Positions 9,983 to 18,624 of a stretch of DNA of 64,000 nucleotides are shown one piece after another (the first letter of the stretch is position 1; every line of letters begins with the position of its first letter). Location of the stretch: contig JBFONU010000015.1 in assembly GCA_040779345.1 (NCBI GenBank), positions 1 through 64,000 on the forward strand, in the 5' to 3' direction. The notes beneath the pieces are model-generated. The model worked only from the letters and a program-made list of their open reading frames with translations. It did no database searches and had not been told where the DNA came from. The stretch is from Thalassotalea_H sp040779345 (GTDB taxonomy: Bacteria > Pseudomonadota > Gammaproteobacteria > Enterobacterales > Alteromonadaceae). Both the position numbers and the translations under genes were made by a program.

Positions 9983-10013
9983 AAAAAAAGGCTATGTATT
10001 GCTACATAGCCTT
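9983..10013 (-). terminator. Terminator of the isocitrate dehydrogenase gene
   Basis: Stem AAGGCTATGTA / TACATAGCCTT (9988-9998 with 10003-10013) with a 4-nt loop. Read on the minus strand it is followed by a T-run (A-run 9983-9989 on plus), 20 nt after the icd stop. Confidence 0.9.
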
Positions 10014-10032
10014 TGTAAAATTACGTCACCTT

Positions 10033-12264
10033 TTATAAAAGGCTAGATAATATTGTGTTTAATGTTTCACTCGGGCGCATCGCTTTTTCAGCTAATGCTG
10101 CATCAGCGAAATAATAACCACCGATGTCCATAGCTTGACCTTGAGCACCATTAAGTTCATCAACAATTTTAGTTTCTTGTTTAGTTAACGCTTGAGCGAC
10201 AGCAGTAAATGCGGCTTTAAGTTCTTCATCAGCGGTTTGCTCTGCTAATGCTTGTGCCCAATACATACCTAGGTAAAAATGAGAGCCACGGTTATCTAAT
10301 TCATTCACTTTACGTGAAGGTGATTTATTGGTATCCAAGAACTTACCCGTTGCTGCATCTAATGTATCAGCAAGCACTTGCGCTTTTTCATTACCAGTTG
10401 TTACTGCTACATGCTCTAAAGAAGCTGCTAACGCTAAAAATTCACCTAATGAATCCCAACGTAAGTGGTTTTCTTTGTTAAATTGTTGAACGTGTTTAGG
10501 CGCTGAACCACCAGCACCTGTTTCAAATAAACCGCCGCCATTCATTAATGGTACGATTGATAACATTTTAGCTGATGTACCTAATTCTAAAATTGGGAAT
10601 AAATCCGTTAAATAATCACGTAATACGTTACCTGTTACCGAAATTGTGTCTTCACCCTTAGCACAACGTGCTAACGTAAATTCACACGCTTGAACAGGTG
10701 CTAAAATTCGAATATCTAAACCTGTAGTATCGTGATCAGCTAAATAGGTATTTACCTTTTTGATCATTTGCGCATCGTGACCACGGTTTTCGTCTAACCA
10801 AAATACTGCAGGCATACCGCTTGCTTTAGCACGAGTAACCGCTAATTTAACCCAATCTTGAATTGGTGCATCTTTAGCCTGACACATTCTAAATAAGTCA
10901 CCTTTAGCAACTGCCTGTTCAATTAACACATCGCCATTTTCTGCAACAACACGCACAGTACCAGCGTCAGACATAGTAAATGTTTTGTCATGAGAACCAT
11001 ATTCTTCCGCTTTTTGAGCCATTAAACCAACGTTAGGTACTGTGCCCATGGTGGTTGGATTGAATGCACCGTTTTCACGACAAAAATCAACAACGGCAGA
11101 AAACACACCGGCGTAGTTACGATCAGGGATCATAAACTTAGTATCTTTTTGTTTGCCATCAGGTCCCCACATCATGCCTGAAGCACGAAGCGCTGCTGGC
11201 ATAGAAGCATCAATAATCACATCACTTGGTACATGTAAATTAGTAATACCGTTGTCTGAATCAACCATCGCCATTTCTGGGCGTGTTTGATAAACAGCTG
11301 CTAAGTCAGCTTCAATCTCAGCTTTTTTCTCAGCGGGTAAACGCTCAATTTTAGCGTAAACATCACCAATGCCATTATCAGCATCAACACCTAATTGCTC
11401 AAATGTTTCGGCATGCTTTGCGAAAACATCTTTATAGAAAACTTTAACACAATGACCAAACATAATTGGATCAGATACTTTCATCATTGTGGCTTTTAAA
11501 TGCAAAGATAATAAAACATCTTCTTCTTTCGCTTTATTAATTTCAGTTTCAAAAAACTCAACTAATGATGATTTGCTCATGACAGAGGCATCAATCACTT
11601 CTTTGTCTAATAAAGGTAATTTGGATTTTAATACTGAAACATCACCGTTTTGAGCAACAAATTCAATATTAACATTTGTTGCACCATCAATAGTCACTGA
11701 CTTTTCGCTACCGTAAAAATCACCTGATGTCATATGAGCAACATGAGATTTAGACTCTTTAGACCAAGCGCCCATTGAATGTGGGTTTTTCTTTGCGTAA
11801 TTTTTAACAGCACCTGGAGCACGACGATCTGAATTACCTTCACGTAACACAGGGTTAACAGCAGAGCCTAACACTTTGGCATAAGTTAACTTAATTGATT
11901 CTTCAGCTTCATTTTGTGGTTCAGCCGGATAATCTGGCAATTCATATCCTTTTGCTTGTAACTCTTTAATGACAGCTTGTAATTGTGGGATTGAAGCAGA
12001 AATATTAGGTAATTTAATAATATTAGCTTCTGGAGTTTTCGCTAATTCACCTAATTCACTTAAAGCGTCACCAATTTGTTGCTCTGGCGTTAAATATTTA
12101 GGAAAGTTAGCAATAATACGACCTGCTAAAGAAATATCGCGGGTATCTACATCAATACCTGATGAGGCTGTAAATGCTTGGATAATCGGTAATAATGAGT
12201 AGGTCGCCAGTGCTGGCGCTTCATCTGTGATGGTATAAATGATTTTTGACGATTCTTTAGTCAT
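10033..12264 (-). CDS. icd: Monomeric NADP-dependent isocitrate dehydrogenase
   Basis: 743 residues, the full length of the monomeric IDH family (about 740), with the characteristic N-terminus (IIYTITDEAPALATYSLLPI) and the conserved NADP/isocitrate regions, for example NRGHDAQM and GGSAPKHVQQF. It oxidatively decarboxylates isocitrate to 2-oxoglutarate in the TCA cycle, making NADPH. This type is unrelated in chain length to the dimeric E. coli Icd. Colwellia maris is known to carry a cold-adapted monomeric IDH. The ribosome site TAGGAAG precedes ATG by 5 nt. The gene is monocistronic with a terminator just downstream. Its position near rluE matches the location of icd in enterobacteria. Confidence 0.97.
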   Translation of the reverse strand: MTKESSKIIYTITDEAPALATYSLLPIIQAFTASSGIDVDTRDISLAGRIIANFPKYLTPEQQIGDALSELGELAKTPEANIIKLPNISASIPQLQAVIKELQAKGYELPDYPAEPQNEAEESIKLTYAKVLGSAVNPVLREGNSDRRAPGAVKNYAKKNPHSMGAWSKESKSHVAHMTSGDFYGSEKSVTIDGATNVNIEFVAQNGDVSVLKSKLPLLDKEVIDASVMSKSSLVEFFETEINKAKEEDVLLSLHLKATMMKVSDPIMFGHCVKVFYKDVFAKHAETFEQLGVDADNGIGDVYAKIERLPAEKKAEIEADLAAVYQTRPEMAMVDSDNGITNLHVPSDVIIDASMPAALRASGMMWGPDGKQKDTKFMIPDRNYAGVFSAVVDFCRENGAFNPTTMGTVPNVGLMAQKAEEYGSHDKTFTMSDAGTVRVVAENGDVLIEQAVAKGDLFRMCQAKDAPIQDWVKLAVTRAKASGMPAVFWLDENRGHDAQMIKKVNTYLADHDTTGLDIRILAPVQACEFTLARCAKGEDTISVTGNVLRDYLTDLFPILELGTSAKMLSIVPLMNGGGLFETGAGGSAPKHVQQFNKENHLRWDSLGEFLALAASLEHVAVTTGNEKAQVLADTLDAATGKFLDTNKSPSRKVNELDNRGSHFYLGMYWAQALAEQTADEELKAAFTAVAQALTKQETKIVDELNGAQGQAMDIGGYYFADAALAEKAMRPSETLNTILSSLL

Positions 12265-12363
12265 TTTTCTTCCTAGTTAATCTCAGCGAATATGCAATAA
12301 AATGAATAAAAACCCATAAGCTAAAAATTAATATTCATTTTATTGAAAAACATTTGGGCGCGC

Positions 12364-12392
12364 ATTTTAAAGGAAACCGCCGTTTAACACAA
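12364..12392 (-). promoter_or_regulatory. Candidate sigma-70 promoter of icd
   Basis: On the minus strand a -35-like TTGTGT (12392-12387) is separated by exactly 17 nt from a -10-like TAAAAT (12369-12364), about 100 bp upstream of the icd start codon. The -10 is good and the -35 is weak. Confidence 0.45.
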
Positions 12393-12500
12393 GAATTGAC
12401 TGCTTAGCGATAATAAAAAACCTCTCATTAATAATACTCAATGATGACTTTTTATCGAAAGATTAACTATCAAATGACTATCAAGCAGATTACCTTCCCA

Positions 12501-12544
12501 TTTTCGAGACGAAAACCGCTTTGTACCAATCTCGATATCGAGAC
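12501..12544 (+). promoter_or_regulatory. Two palindromes, candidate enhancer sites for the sigma-54 activator
   Basis: TTTTCG-AGA-CGAAAA (12501-12515) and TCTCGATATCGAGA (12530-12543) both contain TCGAGAC, at 12504 and 12538 (34 bp apart). They lie about 65-120 bp upstream of the -24/-12 promoter, the usual place for NtrC-family upstream activating sites. Assignment to the regulator at 17224-18621 is inference. Confidence 0.55.
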
Positions 12545-12606
12545 TATCAAAACAACAAATAGCTACAAAACAAGCTAACCGACTGTTAATTAGTGATAAA
12601 TTAATA

Positions 12607-12623
12607 TTGGCACTGTAACTGCT
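12607..12623 (+). promoter_or_regulatory. Sigma-54 (-24/-12) promoter of the exporter operon
   Basis: TTGGCAC-N6-TGCT: GG and GC are separated by exactly 10 nt, matching the RpoN consensus YTGGCACGRNNNTTGCW at 13 of its 14 non-N positions except the G after CAC and the first T of TTGC. The predicted start near 12634 leaves about a 30-nt leader before the ATG at 12664. Confidence 0.8.
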
Positions 12624-12663
12624 CTTCTATTTGCTAACGAATAATAAATAGTATGGGTTATCG

Positions 12664-13911
12664 ATGGACATCGTCAGAAATAAACAAGTAAAGCGTCAGT
12701 TACCAAGTAAAGTGATCATTGCCGCAGTAGTGTTAATTTCTTGTATTTGGGTATTTTCTTATGCCAGTAATTCTACACAAAAAATTTCACTGAAAAGCGT
12801 ATTACTCGACTCAGTAAAACAGGGCAACCTTACCTTAGATGTTCGGGGGATCGGCGTATTAGTCCCCAACGAAGTTCATTGGGTAGCAACAGAAGTTAAT
12901 GGGCGCGTCGATAAAGTTCACATTAAAGCGGGGGCTGCAGTCAAAAAAGGCGATACGATTGTGTCACTTGCTAACCCCACTCTTGAACAGCAATTGGAAG
13001 AAAGCCAGTGGGAGCTGGAAGAAATGCAGGCACAACTTAACGCTCAACGAGTGTCAATTGAATCACAAGTGCTTGATCAAGAAACCTTAGTCGTTAACAG
13101 CAAATTAAACTACGAAAGTGCTTTACTGACATTAAATGCGCAAAAAACGTTACTTAAACAAGGCATAGGAGCAATTTCAACCGTTGAGCATGAAGAAGTA
13201 AAAATCAATGTTGAACAGCTTTTACAACGTTGGCAATTAGAAATTAAACGTTTAGCCAAAGCTAAAGAAAATTTAATCGCACAAAAACGTGCGTTTAAAG
13301 CTCGGCTTCAACGAATGGAGCGAAGTGTTTATCGTAGGCAACATTTAGTGAACAACTTAACGATTACTGCGACTATCGACAGTATAGTGCAAGAAATGCC
13401 AGCAGAATTAGGGCAACAAATATCGGCAGGCACCAATATAGCGAGGCTTGCAAGAAATGATAATTTCATCGCAGAGATCCGAGTACCAGAAAAACAAATT
13501 TATCAGGTTGCTCTTACTCAAAAAGTCACTGTTGATACAAAAACCACTCAGGTTGCAGGTGAAGTTATTCGTATTGATCCAGCGGTCGTTAATGGCTCTG
13601 TACAAGTAGATATAGCATTAACGGGTGATATCCCAAAAGAAGCACGACCAGAGCTAAGTGTAAACGGCATTATTCATGCTGCTAATTTAGATAATGTGCT
13701 TTATCTAAAGCGGCCTATGTTTGCTAAAGCAAATACAAGCGGCGCTGTTTACGTAGTTAATAGTGATAATGAAGTCCGATTACAAACGGTAGACTTTGGC
13801 CGTTCTTCACAAACCCACATCGAAATTAAAAATGGCCTTTCTAAAAATGACCGCGTGGTAATATCAGACGTCTCGTCATGGAAAGAAAAACAAATACAAG
13901 CGATACAATAA
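12664..13911 (+). CDS. Periplasmic adaptor subunit of an ABC-type efflux system (HlyD/MacA family)
   Basis: 415 residues. One N-terminal membrane anchor (about 18-35) is followed by a barrel-sandwich (biotinyl-lipoyl-like) half, then a long alpha-helical hairpin about 115-235 rich in Gln, Glu, Lys and Arg. A second lipoyl half and beta-barrel/membrane-proximal domains follow. Adaptors of this family bridge an inner-membrane transporter and an outer-membrane channel. It is the first gene of a run adaptor, ATPase, permease, with 9 nt to the next ATG. A sigma-54 promoter lies 40 bp upstream. No TolC-like gene is in the window, so a distant outer-membrane channel is presumed. The substrate is unknown. 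Confidence 0.88.
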   Translation: MDIVRNKQVKRQLPSKVIIAAVVLISCIWVFSYASNSTQKISLKSVLLDSVKQGNLTLDVRGIGVLVPNEVHWVATEVNGRVDKVHIKAGAAVKKGDTIVSLANPTLEQQLEESQWELEEMQAQLNAQRVSIESQVLDQETLVVNSKLNYESALLTLNAQKTLLKQGIGAISTVEHEEVKINVEQLLQRWQLEIKRLAKAKENLIAQKRAFKARLQRMERSVYRRQHLVNNLTITATIDSIVQEMPAELGQQISAGTNIARLARNDNFIAEIRVPEKQIYQVALTQKVTVDTKTTQVAGEVIRIDPAVVNGSVQVDIALTGDIPKEARPELSVNGIIHAANLDNVLYLKRPMFAKANTSGAVYVVNSDNEVRLQTVDFGRSSQTHIEIKNGLSKNDRVVISDVSSWKEKQIQAIQ

Positions 13912-13920
13912 GGAATAATA

Positions 13921-14646
13921 ATGACAAATCAATCGAGCAGCTCTTTAGTGCAATTAAACACACTTCATAAAGTATTTTATACTGATGATGTAGAAACACA
14001 TGCATTAGAAAATATAAATATTAACGTCAATAAAGGCGAATATCTGTCAATATCAGGCCCATCAGGTTGTGGAAAGTCTACTTTATTGTCAATTCTTGGC
14101 TTATTAGATAGTCCCAGTGATGGTCAATACAAGTTAGCAGGACATGATGTTACGAGTTTAGATAAAGACGAACGTGCAAAAATTCGAAACGAAAGAATTG
14201 GTTTTATTTTTCAAGCGTTTAATTTGATCAGTGATCTTACTGTCGAAGAGAATGTTGAATTACCGCTGTCATATCGTGAAGATATAAATATGCAAGAACG
14301 TAAACAACTAGTCAAAGATGCATTAAGTCAGGTTGATATGCAACATCGTGCTAGTCACTTCCCTTCACAACTTTCTGGCGGACAACAGCAACGGGTTGCC
14401 GTTGCACGTGCTATCGCAGGAAAACCAGACATTCTTCTAGCCGATGAGCCTACAGGAAATCTAGACTCTAAAAATGCCGGCGCCGTGATGGAGTTACTTG
14501 ATAAATTGCACGCTGGCGGTGCAACTATTTGTATGGTCACTCATGATCCTCGCTCGGCAAGCAGAGCCGAACGTATCATTGAAATATTTGATGGTAAAGT
14601 AGTGTCTGATCAAGCCACCCAAACGCCAAACGCTATTGCTATTTAA
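13921..14646 (+). CDS. ABC transporter ATP-binding protein (MacB/LolD type)
   Basis: 241 residues. Walker A GPSGCGKST at 46-54, Q-loop in FQAFNL, signature LSGGQQQ at 151-157, Walker B ILLADEP at 171-177 and the H-loop in VTHD. The stand-alone domain matches ATPases that drive MacB/LolCDE-type mechanotransmission rather than classical substrate translocation. Ribosome site AAGGAATAATA. The permease follows 20 nt downstream and the adaptor precedes it by 9 nt, so the three form one exporter. Confidence 0.95.
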   Translation: MTNQSSSSLVQLNTLHKVFYTDDVETHALENININVNKGEYLSISGPSGCGKSTLLSILGLLDSPSDGQYKLAGHDVTSLDKDERAKIRNERIGFIFQAFNLISDLTVEENVELPLSYREDINMQERKQLVKDALSQVDMQHRASHFPSQLSGGQQQRVAVARAIAGKPDILLADEPTGNLDSKNAGAVMELLDKLHAGGATICMVTHDPRSASRAERIIEIFDGKVVSDQATQTPNAIAI

Positions 14647-14666
14647 TCGATAAAGGACTAACACAA

Positions 14667-17171
14667 ATGATTCAATCCATCGAATTAAAATATTCACTGC
14701 GAATGTTACTTAAAAAGCCACTATTTACATCACTCACCATAATGATTGTAGCCATTGGACTGGCTTTAACTGTCTATAGTTTTTCATTACTTAATAGCTT
14801 AGTGTTTAAACCACTTTATCTTGGGGGAGAAAATGAAGTTGTTGCGATAGAAGGCACGTTTGATCAAAATCACTTATTTAGACGTGCAGTCGATCCTTTT
14901 CATGTGAACTTAGCTGCTAAACAACTCGACCTATTTGAAAGTTATGGTTTCTATACTGAAGGAACCACCTTTATCGGCGGCTCTACCAGTAAGCATAGTG
15001 GTTTATTAAGCGCACAAAAAGTTAATGCGACTTATACAAGTGGCAATATCACTCAGATTGCAAATACTCAACCCTTATTAGGAAGAAGCTTTCTTGACGA
15101 TGACTTTGTGGAAGGTGCAGAGCCTGTCGTAATGTTAAGTTATGACATCTGGCAACGTTACTTTAACAGTGACAAATCAGTTATTAATCAACAAGTAGCT
15201 TTAGATGCGATGCCAGGTAGAATTATTGGTGTTATGCCACAAGGGTTTTCATTTCCTGAGTATGCTGAAATATGGCAACCATTAAGCGAAAACAACATTA
15301 ATCCAACTGAGGCTTCCTACAGCAGACTTTTTGTTTATGCACGCCTTAAGCAAGGAATTACGATTGAGCAAGCACAAAAAGGGCTCGATGCATTTAATAA
15401 AGAAGTTGCAACGACTATCGATGAAAAATTTTCATTTCGTATCAGTGATAATGGAGATTATTTATTAGTCATGCCATATAAAAAAGCGAGTATAAAACAG
15501 TATTATAATATCTTTATTGCGCTCATGGTTGTTGTATTCCTGATTTTATTATTAGCCTGTATCAACGTTAGCAACCTATTACTTGCAAGAGTCAACGAGC
15601 GTATAAAAGAAGTCGCCATACGTGTCGCCTTAGGGATCCCACGAAAAAAAATGATAATTCAAATGTTATGGGAAAGCATTTTTATATGTACTCTTGGTGG
15701 CTTACTTGCTTTGTTATTTGCAGCTTATGGTATTGAGTTAACAAACAACATGTTTAATAACACCTTTGCTGTTAATCATGAAAAACCATTTTGGTGGGAT
15801 TTATCTATTGATACAACTGCCATTGGTATTTTAGTTCTTTCGGTAGTTATGATGATATTAGTTACTGGTTTAGTGCCGGCAATTAATGCAATGAACAATG
15901 ATTTCAATGCTGTCATAAAAGATGGTACCCGCGGCGCTTTAAGTAAAAAAGCAGCGACTACTGGCAAGGCATTAGTTATTTCAGAGATCATTTTATCTTG
16001 CGTCGTATTAGTATTGGCAACGGTATTACTTTCAACCGGTTACTTTGCCAGTAAAGCTGATTATGGTGTCAAAACTGAATCACGTATTACCGCACAACTG
16101 CAACTTCCACCAGAAAAGTATCCTGTTAGACGAGATACTGAACATGAATACCAAGACAGGTTCAATAATGCTCAAGCGTTATACAAGATAAAAGCAGCGC
16201 TTGAAGCCATGCCTAATATAGAAGCAAGTGCGATGATGTCGCAATTACCAGGCAGAGGTGAAGGCACCAGTTTTTACGAAGTAGAAGGAAATGCACAACC
16301 AGTCTATAACGAAAACCCTTACAGTAATAATGAAGTTATTGCTCGAAATTCATGGAAAGCTTTAGGGATGAGAATTATTCAAGGGCGAGATTTTGATTAT
16401 AGAGATGGTGAAGAAGGTGCCAGAAATATTATCGTTAATGAATCTATTGCTAAGGATGTATTTCCTAATAGTGACGCAGTTGGCAAACGAGTGAGACGAA
16501 CAAGCAGAGGTGAATATCGAGGTGATTGGTATACCATCATTGGCGTTGTCTCAGATACGTTTCATGGTTCAAAAATGAGAAGCTCTAGCGCCTCTTACAA
16601 TACTTATCATCCTTTTGATAATATTGGTTCAATGCGTACCTATGTCGCCGCTCATTATATAGGAGAAGAGAAAAATGCCATTGAAGCCATACAAAACGCT
16701 GTTGCAAGCGTTGATCCTGACGTGGGAATTTACCATATGCAAAGCTACGATAATTTGATCCAACAGCCAATGATGATGTTACTCTCTGTGAGTAAGATAT
16801 TCTTATTTTGTGGCTTAGTGGCCGTAATACTTGCAGCAAGCGGTATTTACGCTATGGCTTCAAATAGTATTATTCAGCGAACCCAAGAAATTGGCATCAG
16901 ACGTGCCGTTGGTGCCCCTGATCACAAAGTCATGAAAATGTTCTTAAAACAAGCTGCTTGGCAATTAGCCATTGGCTTATCAATAGGTATACTCCTTTCG
17001 GTGGCACTAACCAGTTATATGTCAAAAACTATCGTGATCAATGCTGAAAGTTATGGCATAGCATTGTTTGGCATTCCAAGTTTAATAATGGTTATGGTGT
17101 TATTAGCCACCTATCTTCCTACCAAGGCAGTATTGAAATTGGAACCTAGCGACGCATTGCATTATGATTAG
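14667..17171 (+). CDS. ABC transporter permease, duplicated MacB_PCD-FtsX architecture
   Basis: 834 residues built of two similar halves, each with a transmembrane helix, a periplasmic MacB_PCD-like domain and a three-helix FtsX domain. The first half has TM about 18-42, periplasmic region to about 275, then three helices to about 415. The second half has a TM about 430-455, periplasmic region to about 700, then three helices to about 825. FtsX signatures are visible in both halves (RIKEVAIRVALG and RTQEIGIRRAVG). The single-chain duplication removes the need for a homodimer. With the ATPase and adaptor it forms a MacAB-like efflux or export machine for an unidentified peptide, lipid or drug. 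Confidence 0.92.
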   Translation: MIQSIELKYSLRMLLKKPLFTSLTIMIVAIGLALTVYSFSLLNSLVFKPLYLGGENEVVAIEGTFDQNHLFRRAVDPFHVNLAAKQLDLFESYGFYTEGTTFIGGSTSKHSGLLSAQKVNATYTSGNITQIANTQPLLGRSFLDDDFVEGAEPVVMLSYDIWQRYFNSDKSVINQQVALDAMPGRIIGVMPQGFSFPEYAEIWQPLSENNINPTEASYSRLFVYARLKQGITIEQAQKGLDAFNKEVATTIDEKFSFRISDNGDYLLVMPYKKASIKQYYNIFIALMVVVFLILLLACINVSNLLLARVNERIKEVAIRVALGIPRKKMIIQMLWESIFICTLGGLLALLFAAYGIELTNNMFNNTFAVNHEKPFWWDLSIDTTAIGILVLSVVMMILVTGLVPAINAMNNDFNAVIKDGTRGALSKKAATTGKALVISEIILSCVVLVLATVLLSTGYFASKADYGVKTESRITAQLQLPPEKYPVRRDTEHEYQDRFNNAQALYKIKAALEAMPNIEASAMMSQLPGRGEGTSFYEVEGNAQPVYNENPYSNNEVIARNSWKALGMRIIQGRDFDYRDGEEGARNIIVNESIAKDVFPNSDAVGKRVRRTSRGEYRGDWYTIIGVVSDTFHGSKMRSSSASYNTYHPFDNIGSMRTYVAAHYIGEEKNAIEAIQNAVASVDPDVGIYHMQSYDNLIQQPMMMLLSVSKIFLFCGLVAVILAASGIYAMASNSIIQRTQEIGIRRAVGAPDHKVMKMFLKQAAWQLAIGLSIGILLSVALTSYMSKTIVINAESYGIALFGIPSLIMVMVLLATYLPTKAVLKLEPSDALHYD

Positions 17172-17180
17172 CAAAACATG

Positions 17181-17204
17181 GGCGATCTTATGATCGCCCT
17201 TTTA
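17181..17204 (+). terminator. Short hairpin between exporter and regulator genes
   Basis: GGGCGATC / GATCGCCC (17181-17188 with 17193-17200), loop TTAT, followed by only four T. It could be a weak terminator that lowers expression of the downstream two-component genes relative to the exporter, or it could protect the 3' end of the exporter mRNA. Confidence 0.6.
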
Positions 17205-17223
17205 AAGGATTTTACCGAAATAA

Positions 17224-18621
17224 ATGAACCAGTTAACCTCAAGTATATTAATAGCGGATGACGATATTGATGTGCTGTCAGCGCTTAAGCTTGCCTTAAA
17301 AAACGAACCTATTCATGTCACTACCGCAAATAGCCCACATCAAGTATTAACACTCTTGGCTCGCAAACGATTTTCATGTCTGTTAATTGACTTAAATTAT
17401 ACTCAAGATACGACCTCAGGCTCAGAAGGCACTTCTTTAATTAAAGCGATAAAAGAGATTGATAAAGACGTACCCGTTATCGCCATGACCGGCTATGGAA
17501 ACGTTGATATAGCGGTAGAAATGATGAAGCTTGGCGCGAATGACTTCATCGAAAAGCCTTGGAGAAACACCCAATTAATATCGGCAATTAAACAGCAAAT
17601 ACACCATATAGACACCATTCGAGATAATCAAAAACTCAGTCAAGAAAATGCATTATTAACTAAAAATCCCTCAATTAACGTTATCGCACAATCAAAAAAA
17701 ATGCGCGATGTTTTAGCACAAATAAAACGTATCGCGATAAGCGATATGAATGTTTTATTGACTGGAGAAAATGGTACGGGTAAATCGATGTTGGCCAAAT
17801 ATTTACATCAACATTCTACTCGCCATAGCCATAGTTTTCTTCCTGTAAACATGGGTGCGATCAGCGAAACATTATTTGAAAGTGAAATGTTTGGTCACAC
17901 TAAAGGCGCATTTACTGATGCAAAGGAAGATAGAATGGGTCGATTTGAATTGGCCGAAAAAGGCACCCTATTTTTAGATGAAATAGCCAATATCAGCATC
18001 AATCAACAAGCGAAGCTTTTACATGTTTTAGAAGAACGTCAATTTGAGCGTGTTGGGAGTAATATTACGCTTAATGCCGATGTACGATTAGTGTCAGCGA
18101 CAAACGGTGATCTTTCAAAAATGGTTGAGGAAAATCAATTTAGACAAGATTTATTGTATCGGCTCAACACCGTAGAAATACGGATACCGGCATTAAAAGA
18201 ACGTGTTGATGATATCATCCCACTAGCGCAACATTTTATCGCTAAGCTCTGTGAAAAATACCGGATGCCTGAAAAAACACTCGACAGTGAGGCTATTGAG
18301 TATCTATTAAGTTACCCATGGCCAGGCAATATCAGAGAGTTAAATCATACGATTGAACGGGCATTGTTTTTTGCTTCAAATGTCGCTATTTCAGCGAGTG
18401 ATTTGAATTTACCTCACACCGTGATCCCACCGAGTAACGTCAATGGGACTGAACAATCCCCTTGTAATTCACAAGAAAAAACGCTCGAAGAAATTGAGAG
18501 AAACATTATAATTGAACGATTAAATCGCTATGACTTCGATCCACATAAAACAGCTGAGTCACTCGGTTTATCTCGCAGTTCTTATTATCGTCGACTAGAT
18601 AAGTATCAATTAAATGGATAA
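17224..18621 (+). CDS. Sigma-54-dependent response regulator (NtrC family)
   Basis: 465 residues. The receiver domain has acidic residues D12-D14 and phospho-acceptor D56. The AAA+ domain has Walker A GENGTGKS (181-188) and the sigma-54 contact loop written GAFTDA (228-233) rather than canonical GAFTGA. A Fis-type HTH is at the C-terminus (about 430-462, KTAESLGLSRSSYYRRL). The protein should hydrolyse ATP to open RpoN promoters. Its probable target is the -24/-12 promoter upstream of the adaptor gene. The closest ribosome site, AAAGGA, is unusually distant (13 nt). The kinase starts 3 nt after its stop, so the pair is translationally coupled. Confidence 0.95.
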   Translation: MNQLTSSILIADDDIDVLSALKLALKNEPIHVTTANSPHQVLTLLARKRFSCLLIDLNYTQDTTSGSEGTSLIKAIKEIDKDVPVIAMTGYGNVDIAVEMMKLGANDFIEKPWRNTQLISAIKQQIHHIDTIRDNQKLSQENALLTKNPSINVIAQSKKMRDVLAQIKRIAISDMNVLLTGENGTGKSMLAKYLHQHSTRHSHSFLPVNMGAISETLFESEMFGHTKGAFTDAKEDRMGRFELAEKGTLFLDEIANISINQQAKLLHVLEERQFERVGSNITLNADVRLVSATNGDLSKMVEENQFRQDLLYRLNTVEIRIPALKERVDDIIPLAQHFIAKLCEKYRMPEKTLDSEAIEYLLSYPWPGNIRELNHTIERALFFASNVAISASDLNLPHTVIPPSNVNGTEQSPCNSQEKTLEEIERNIIIERLNRYDFDPHKTAESLGLSRSSYYRRLDKYQLNG

Positions 18622-18624
18622 ACA

